A stretch of 9,697 nucleotides of DNA from Promethearchaeota archaeon (GTDB lineage: Archaea > Asgardarchaeota > Lokiarchaeia > Sigyniarchaeales > SOKP01). The DNA is taken from contig SDNM01000035.1 of the NCBI GenBank assembly GCA_004524385.1, positions 1 through 9,697 on the forward strand. The letters are read 5' to 3'. The notes under the pieces were generated by a model. It was not told where the DNA came from and did no database searches. It worked only from the letters and a program-made list of their open reading frames with translations. A program made the translations under genes and the position numbers. Shown here piece after piece: positions 6,843 through 9,697 of the stretch; the stretch's first letter is position 1; every line of letters begins with the position of its first letter.

Positions 6843-7619
6843 ATGGAGAAAGAAGTAAAACAAGCAAAAGAGGTTTTCAAACAAGGTTGGGAAGTACTTG
6901 AAGATTTTTTTGACGAGAAGAGGTCCGATGAAATAACGGAGAAAATAAAGGGGGGTCGAAGAGATGAAGCGGCGATGGTTAAATTCTCTAAAGGGTTAGT
7001 TGGCAAAACAAATAAAATAAATTTCAGAATCTTAATTGGAGAAGATAAAGAGCCTGGAGATTGGATTTATGAAGCAGTATATTTAGATGATAAGAAAGAA
7101 CCTTATCTTTATATGTTTAAAGTTGATAAAGGTAGACCTATAAAAAATGTACTTAAGAACTTTAAAGAAGAAGATTGGAATGGCTATAAAAAAGTTAAAA
7201 AGTTTAAATCTTTAACAAAGTTCTTGGAATATGCATATAAAGAAGGCGTGTATCATAAAGGGAAAAAGGAGAAAAAGGAAGATGCTTTAAATGCTTTAAT
7301 TAAAGGATTAAAGAGAGCTTTAGAAGCCGTTGGAGAGGATGTAAAAGATAAGAAAGGAGAAGATAGTCTTACAGCTCAAAAGATCGCGAAAGTCGTCGCC
7401 GTTGCTGCAGTCACAATGATTGTATCAGCTGCATTAACACCTGCTGCGGGAGTTGTAATAGGAGAATTAGCGGGAGGTGGAGGTATTTCAGGGAATGTTA
7501 TTGGTCAAGCGGGTCAAGCTGCTGCTGATGGATTGCAGCGTTTAGCCGATCCCACTAATATTGCTAAAAAGATCGGTAAGAAGATAGTCACAAAAGGAAG
7601 AAAATTAGGTGGAGATTAA
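6843..7619 (+). CDS. unrecognised protein with glycine-zipper C-terminal segment
   Basis: I do not recognise this 258-residue protein. Residues 1-58 are charged and mainly helical (a Lys/Glu-rich start, with the run KGGRR at 36-40). Residues 59-125 alternate strand-like and charged segments (INFRILIGEDKEPGDWIYEA, 59-78, then YLYMFKVD). Residues 139-180 are highly charged and probably a helical linker. Residues 181-209 are hydrophobic, alanine- and valine-rich, and long enough to enter a membrane. They run into a glycine-zipper-like stretch with G203, G207, G211 and then G213, G217, G221. The tail (241-258) is strongly basic. There is no N-terminal signal peptide. The near-consensus Shine-Dalgarno at 6825-6833 supports the start. 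It stands alone, with an insertion sequence beginning about 115 bases after its stop. It could be membrane-associated or pore-forming, but that is inference from composition only. Confidence 0.75.
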   Translation: MEKEVKQAKEVFKQGWEVLEDFFDEKRSDEITEKIKGGRRDEAAMVKFSKGLVGKTNKINFRILIGEDKEPGDWIYEAVYLDDKKEPYLYMFKVDKGRPIKNVLKNFKEEDWNGYKKVKKFKSLTKFLEYAYKEGVYHKGKKEKKEDALNALIKGLKRALEAVGEDVKDKKGEDSLTAQKIAKVVAVAAVTMIVSAALTPAAGVVIGELAGGGGISGNVIGQAGQAAADGLQRLADPTNIAKKIGKKIVTKGRKLGGD

Positions 7620-7946
7620 ATTTTAAAGAGAATCTATTCTGAAAATTGTGATCAGTAATTAAAAAATGTCACATAATCTGTAATTTATTGCCATTTATTT
7701 AGTTGTTGACCACAAGTCGTCTGTACTAAAAAATGTCAGTAAAATCACTATTTTATTAATTCTTTTAATCAGGATGGTTCTGACAACAGATCTATTGTCG
7801 TTTCTATTATAAGTGACATTTATAAAGTGGGAGGTAACTTAAAATCAACACATTTAAATGATAATGTATGACCTAAATCGTGTTTTACTTTAATAATAAC
7901 TTTCAATTCATTGTATTTACCTAAAATCTACTTTTAAAATTAAAAT
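7620..7946. other. gene-free stretch holding the insertion sequence left end
   Basis: No convincing gene lies here; the rightward frames that open are 12 residues or fewer. From 7734 the DNA belongs to the insertion sequence. A small inverted repeat, AGAAT CT ATTCT (7629-7640), follows the stop of the upstream gene without a T run. The 12-mer TAAAAAATGTCA occurs twice in direct orientation, at 7660-7671 and 7727-7738. GACAA (7782-7786) and TTGTC (7795-7799) form an inverted repeat, and a TGACA lies at 7814-7818. TTTATAAAG (7819-7827) is TATA-like but lies 130 bases before the transposase start. Confidence 0.55.
7734..7758 (+). repeat. left terminal inverted repeat
   Basis: This begins TGTCAGTAAAATCACTATTT and matches the right end in its first ten bases. 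Partial matches continue for about 25. It is preceded by AAAAAA. Confidence 0.6.
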
Positions 7947-7948
7947 TT

Positions 7949-7953
7949 GGTGA
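7949..7953 (+). promoter_or_regulatory. transposase Shine-Dalgarno
   Basis: GGTGA, the 3' part of the archaeal consensus GGAGGTGAT, stands five bases before ATG at 7959. It favours that start over an in-frame TTG at 7947 and GTG at 7950, which overlap the motif itself. Confidence 0.6.
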
Positions 7954-7958
7954 ATATA

Positions 7959-9284
7959 ATGAAAGAAAACAAAAATAATTTAAATCGTAGGGAAGCTCGA
8001 GAATTACGCTACAATAGGAGACTTTCGGTTAAAGAACTTGCATCTCATTATGGAAGATCAGAGAGAACAATCTATAGATGGTTAAGTGATCATAATAAGA
8101 ATAATTCACCCGATCAACAGGATCACCCGAAGAGGCATATACGTTCTAGGAAATATCCTCTTGACGTATTTATCCGAATTACAGAGTTTAAAGAAGAATT
8201 GCCCTATAGAACTGCGCCTATAGTACGGAAATTACTTAAAAAAGAATTTCCCAACGCAACCCCCTCTCTATCGACAATTTATAAATATTTTCATGACCAA
8301 GGACTAACCTATAAGAACAGATCTCACAGAAAAGGATATGTGAAATTTGAACGATCCAAACCTAACGATCTCTGGCAAATTGATATTGCAGGAGTTCAAA
8401 CGGTAGGACACTTGGAAAAACTCTATTTAATAGCTCTCCTGGATGATAATTCAAGATTTATTGTGGCGGCAGAATATTTTAAAGACCAAAGGGGATTAAA
8501 TGTCCTAAAGATCATACGAGATGCTGTGTTAGCGTATGGAAGGCCAAATCAGATTCTTGCAGATAACGGAACACAATTTAGAAATCTAATTGGTGAATTA
8601 GGAACAAAATATACCAGATTACTAGAAAATTTAGATATTACACCCATCTTTGCTAAACCTAATCACCCCCAAACTAAGGGAAAGCTTGAAAGATGGTTTG
8701 GAACTGTTAAAAAGATGTTTCTGGGAGAGGCTCGATTTAAGGTAAAAACAACTCCTAAATTAACCTTAACCGATTTCAATCAGATGTTCAGAGAATGGGT
8801 GATTTGGTATAATACAGAGAAGCCTCATCGAAGTTTACCAGGTAATCATCCTCCTAATAAACGATTTTATGAAACAGAGGATCGAATTTTTCGACCTCTC
8901 CAAGCGGAAATAAATTGGAAGCGTTGGCTTCATGAATTAGAGCAGACAAAAGTCACTAAATATAATGAAATCTACTATAAATCACAGAAATATCATATTC
9001 CTCCAGGTTACTCGGGGACACGAGTCGAAGTTATCGAATATGAGGATAAAATTGAGATATACTATAAGGATAAATTGATTATAAGCCATTCTTACAATGT
9101 GCCAATAAGACAAAAGAAAATAAAGCGGAAAATCACCCATGCTGGGGTTATCATGTATAAAGGAAAACCTTATACTATAGATTATAAACTAGCTGGTAGG
9201 ACCGTAGAGGTTCAGGAAATTAACGATGGAAAGAACCTCTTGGTCTACCTACATGGAAAACTCCTAAAAACAATAGATCTTTAA
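7959..9284 (+). CDS. IS481-like DDE transposase with doubled C-terminal module
   Basis: The enzyme cuts and joins the ends of its own insertion sequence. From ATG 7959 it has 441 residues. An N-terminal helix-turn-helix (about 17-45, with LSVKELASHYGRSERTIYRW) is followed by a second DNA-binding helical region to about 120. An integrase core (rve, about 136-296) follows. Catalytic acids are Asp142 (WQIDIAG), Asp202 (LADNGTQF) and Glu244 (KGKLERWFGTVK). The spacing between the second Asp and Glu is longer than the 35 residues typical of the family. The WYN...PHRSLPGNHPP segment is characteristic. Beyond the core come two similar strand-rich modules, about 333-379 and 394-441, resembling the Mu-type C-terminal barrel. 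No ATPase partner gene (IstB, TnsC or TniB type) is present. The frame is complete, with no frameshift or stop. Confidence 0.9.
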   Translation: MKENKNNLNRREARELRYNRRLSVKELASHYGRSERTIYRWLSDHNKNNSPDQQDHPKRHIRSRKYPLDVFIRITEFKEELPYRTAPIVRKLLKKEFPNATPSLSTIYKYFHDQGLTYKNRSHRKGYVKFERSKPNDLWQIDIAGVQTVGHLEKLYLIALLDDNSRFIVAAEYFKDQRGLNVLKIIRDAVLAYGRPNQILADNGTQFRNLIGELGTKYTRLLENLDITPIFAKPNHPQTKGKLERWFGTVKKMFLGEARFKVKTTPKLTLTDFNQMFREWVIWYNTEKPHRSLPGNHPPNKRFYETEDRIFRPLQAEINWKRWLHELEQTKVTKYNEIYYKSQKYHIPPGYSGTRVEVIEYEDKIEIYYKDKLIISHSYNVPIRQKKIKRKITHAGVIMYKGKPYTIDYKLAGRTVEVQEINDGKNLLVYLHGKLLKTIDL

Positions 9285-9311
9285 GATCTAATCCTAAATC
9301 CTTTTTTTTTT
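9275..9311 (+). terminator. hairpin and T10 terminator of the transposase
   Basis: AGATCT (9275-9280) and AGATCT (9284-9289) form a six-pair inverted repeat around TTA, overlapping the TAA stop codon. A run of ten T follows at 9302-9311. The T run alone is a good archaeal terminator. The hairpin is close enough to assist or to protect the RNA end. Confidence 0.62.
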
Positions 9312-9379
9312 ATTTTAATCCAAATAATACGTACAAAATATGATCAGGAAAATCATCAGGAACCTGACAAAAATTGACA

Positions 9380-9404
9380 AAAATAAAGTGCAAATTTACT
9401 GACA
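9380..9404 (-). repeat. right terminal inverted repeat with TGACA boxes
   Basis: Read leftward from 9404 the end is TGTCAGTAAATTTGCACTTT, pairing with the left end. Two more TGACA boxes lie just inside, at 9365-9369 and 9375-9379, making three in 40 bases with the terminal one at 9400-9404. Confidence 0.6.
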
Positions 9405-9446
9405 AAACTAGAGTGTAACTAACATGAAAATAAAGAAAATAAAAAG

Positions 9447-9455
9447 AAAAAAAAA
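9447..9455 (-). terminator. oligo-T tract after the SDR gene
   Basis: Nine A residues on the given strand are nine T residues on the leftward strand, immediately after the TAA stop (9458-9456) of the dehydrogenase. A further T-rich stretch continues to about 9425. This fits archaeal oligo-T termination. Confidence 0.5.
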
Positions 9456-9697
9456 TTACATTTGTATCATACTACCTATTGCATCCATTAATGTCTCTTT
9501 ACGAGGTGCTCCCTTCATTAATTCTTTCTTCACGCGTTCTGCTAGCTCTTGAGGAGTGAAAATCTTTCCATTATTACTGATACTATTGTAAGTATGCCAC
9601 CCTTGAAATACCCAAACGCGATCGGCAACAACTCTGAAGACTTCGCCGTTTACCTTAGTCCCTGCATCAGAAGCAAGAAATACAACCATTGGTGCAA
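9456..9697 (-). CDS. short-chain dehydrogenase/reductase, C-terminal part
   Basis: The leftward frame is open to the window edge, giving 80 codons that end at TAA 9458-9456. The ATG at 9689 is internal, since codons for Ala-Pro precede it in frame. The order AP-MVVFLASDAGTKVNGEVFRV matches the C-terminal end of classical NAD(P)-dependent SDR enzymes (the 'V.FLASD.a..v.Gqvf.v' strand and turn). The usual 'DGG' after that strand is replaced by VVADRVWVFQGW. A further 45-residue tail (NGKIFTPQELAERVKKELMK) is present, as in SDRs related to multifunctional beta-oxidation dehydrogenases. The nucleotide-binding motif and the catalytic Ser-Tyr-Lys lie outside the window, so substrate and activity cannot be judged. 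Confidence 0.8.
   Translation of the reverse strand, partial: APMVVFLASDAGTKVNGEVFRVVADRVWVFQGWHTYNSISNNGKIFTPQELAERVKKELMKGAPRKETLMDAIGSMIQM

Larger units (their letters stand above)
7734..9404 (+). mobile_element. IS481-like insertion sequence, about 1.67 kb
   Basis: The element carries one DDE transposase gene. Its proposed ends are a pair of imperfect inverted repeats that share their first ten bases, TGTCAGTAAA: 7734-7743 reading rightward and 9404-9395 reading leftward. Similarity continues inward with a two-base offset (CACTATTTTATT against CACTTTATTTTT). The ends start TG and finish CA, as in many DDE elements. The flanks both show AAA, so a three-base target duplication is possible but cannot be distinguished from low-complexity sequence. 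Insertion lies between two convergent 3' ends and does not break a gene. The transposase frame is intact, so the element may be active. Further TGTCA boxes outside the left repeat leave the exact boundary open. Confidence 0.68.

Noticed and set aside
6797..7006. 69-residue leftward frame over the start of the 258-residue gene
   Set aside because: It is antisense to a gene with a good Shine-Dalgarno. Its Ser/Phe-rich composition is that of a mirror of a Lys/Glu-rich protein.
7829..7837. Strong Shine-Dalgarno-like GGGAGGTAA
   Set aside because: No start codon follows within a usable distance. It directly abuts a TATA-like sequence, and the next ATG frames are very short.
1..9697. CRISPR array, tRNA, rRNA or riboswitch
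   Set aside because: No regularly spaced direct repeats, cloverleaf-like sequence with conserved T-loop bases, or conserved rRNA segments were seen on either strand. The only repeats are the short IS boxes.

Overview
The window reads as a piece of an archaeal chromosome, most likely from an Asgard archaeon of the Lokiarchaeia type or a close relative. The DNA is very AT-rich. Starts are preceded either by archaeal TATA-like boxes with almost no leader, or by Shine-Dalgarno motifs matching the archaeal GGAGGTGAT consensus. Many genes end in plain T tracts, as archaeal transcripts do. The gene content fits: an F420 gamma-glutamyl ligase, a gatA-gatB amidotransferase pair, a stand-alone Roadblock/LC7 protein and a DUF998-like membrane protein. 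The taxonomic assignment is inference; there is no rRNA or other marker gene here.

Layout. Positions 1-73 hold the first codons of a leftward gene that runs out of the window. Next comes a small leftward helical protein of unknown function (253-474), divergent from cofE (615-1406). A six-helix membrane protein with its own promoter and Shine-Dalgarno follows (1550-2245), then a convergent leftward SAM methyltransferase (2393-3088). A divergent promoter region leads into gatA (3291-4769) and gatB (best start 4771, end 6225), which are separated by one base. A leftward Roadblock/LC7 gene (6289-6642) ends toward gatB. It is divergent from an unrecognised 258-residue protein with a glycine-zipper-like C-terminal segment (6843-7619). 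The right part is an insertion sequence (about 7734-9404) carrying an IS481-like DDE transposase. It sits between the 3' ends of two convergent genes. The last is the C-terminal part of a leftward short-chain dehydrogenase (9456-9697).

How the genes relate. Most genes here are single transcription units. The only clear operon is gatA-gatB, which encodes the amidase and kinase-like subunits that convert mischarged Asp-tRNA(Asn) and/or Glu-tRNA(Gln); gatC is not in the window. CofE belongs to F420 cofactor synthesis. No multi-gene defence, CRISPR or biosynthetic system is visible.

The least explained items are the glycine-zipper protein, the array of TGTCA boxes at the ends of the insertion sequence, and the duplicated C-terminal module of its transposase.
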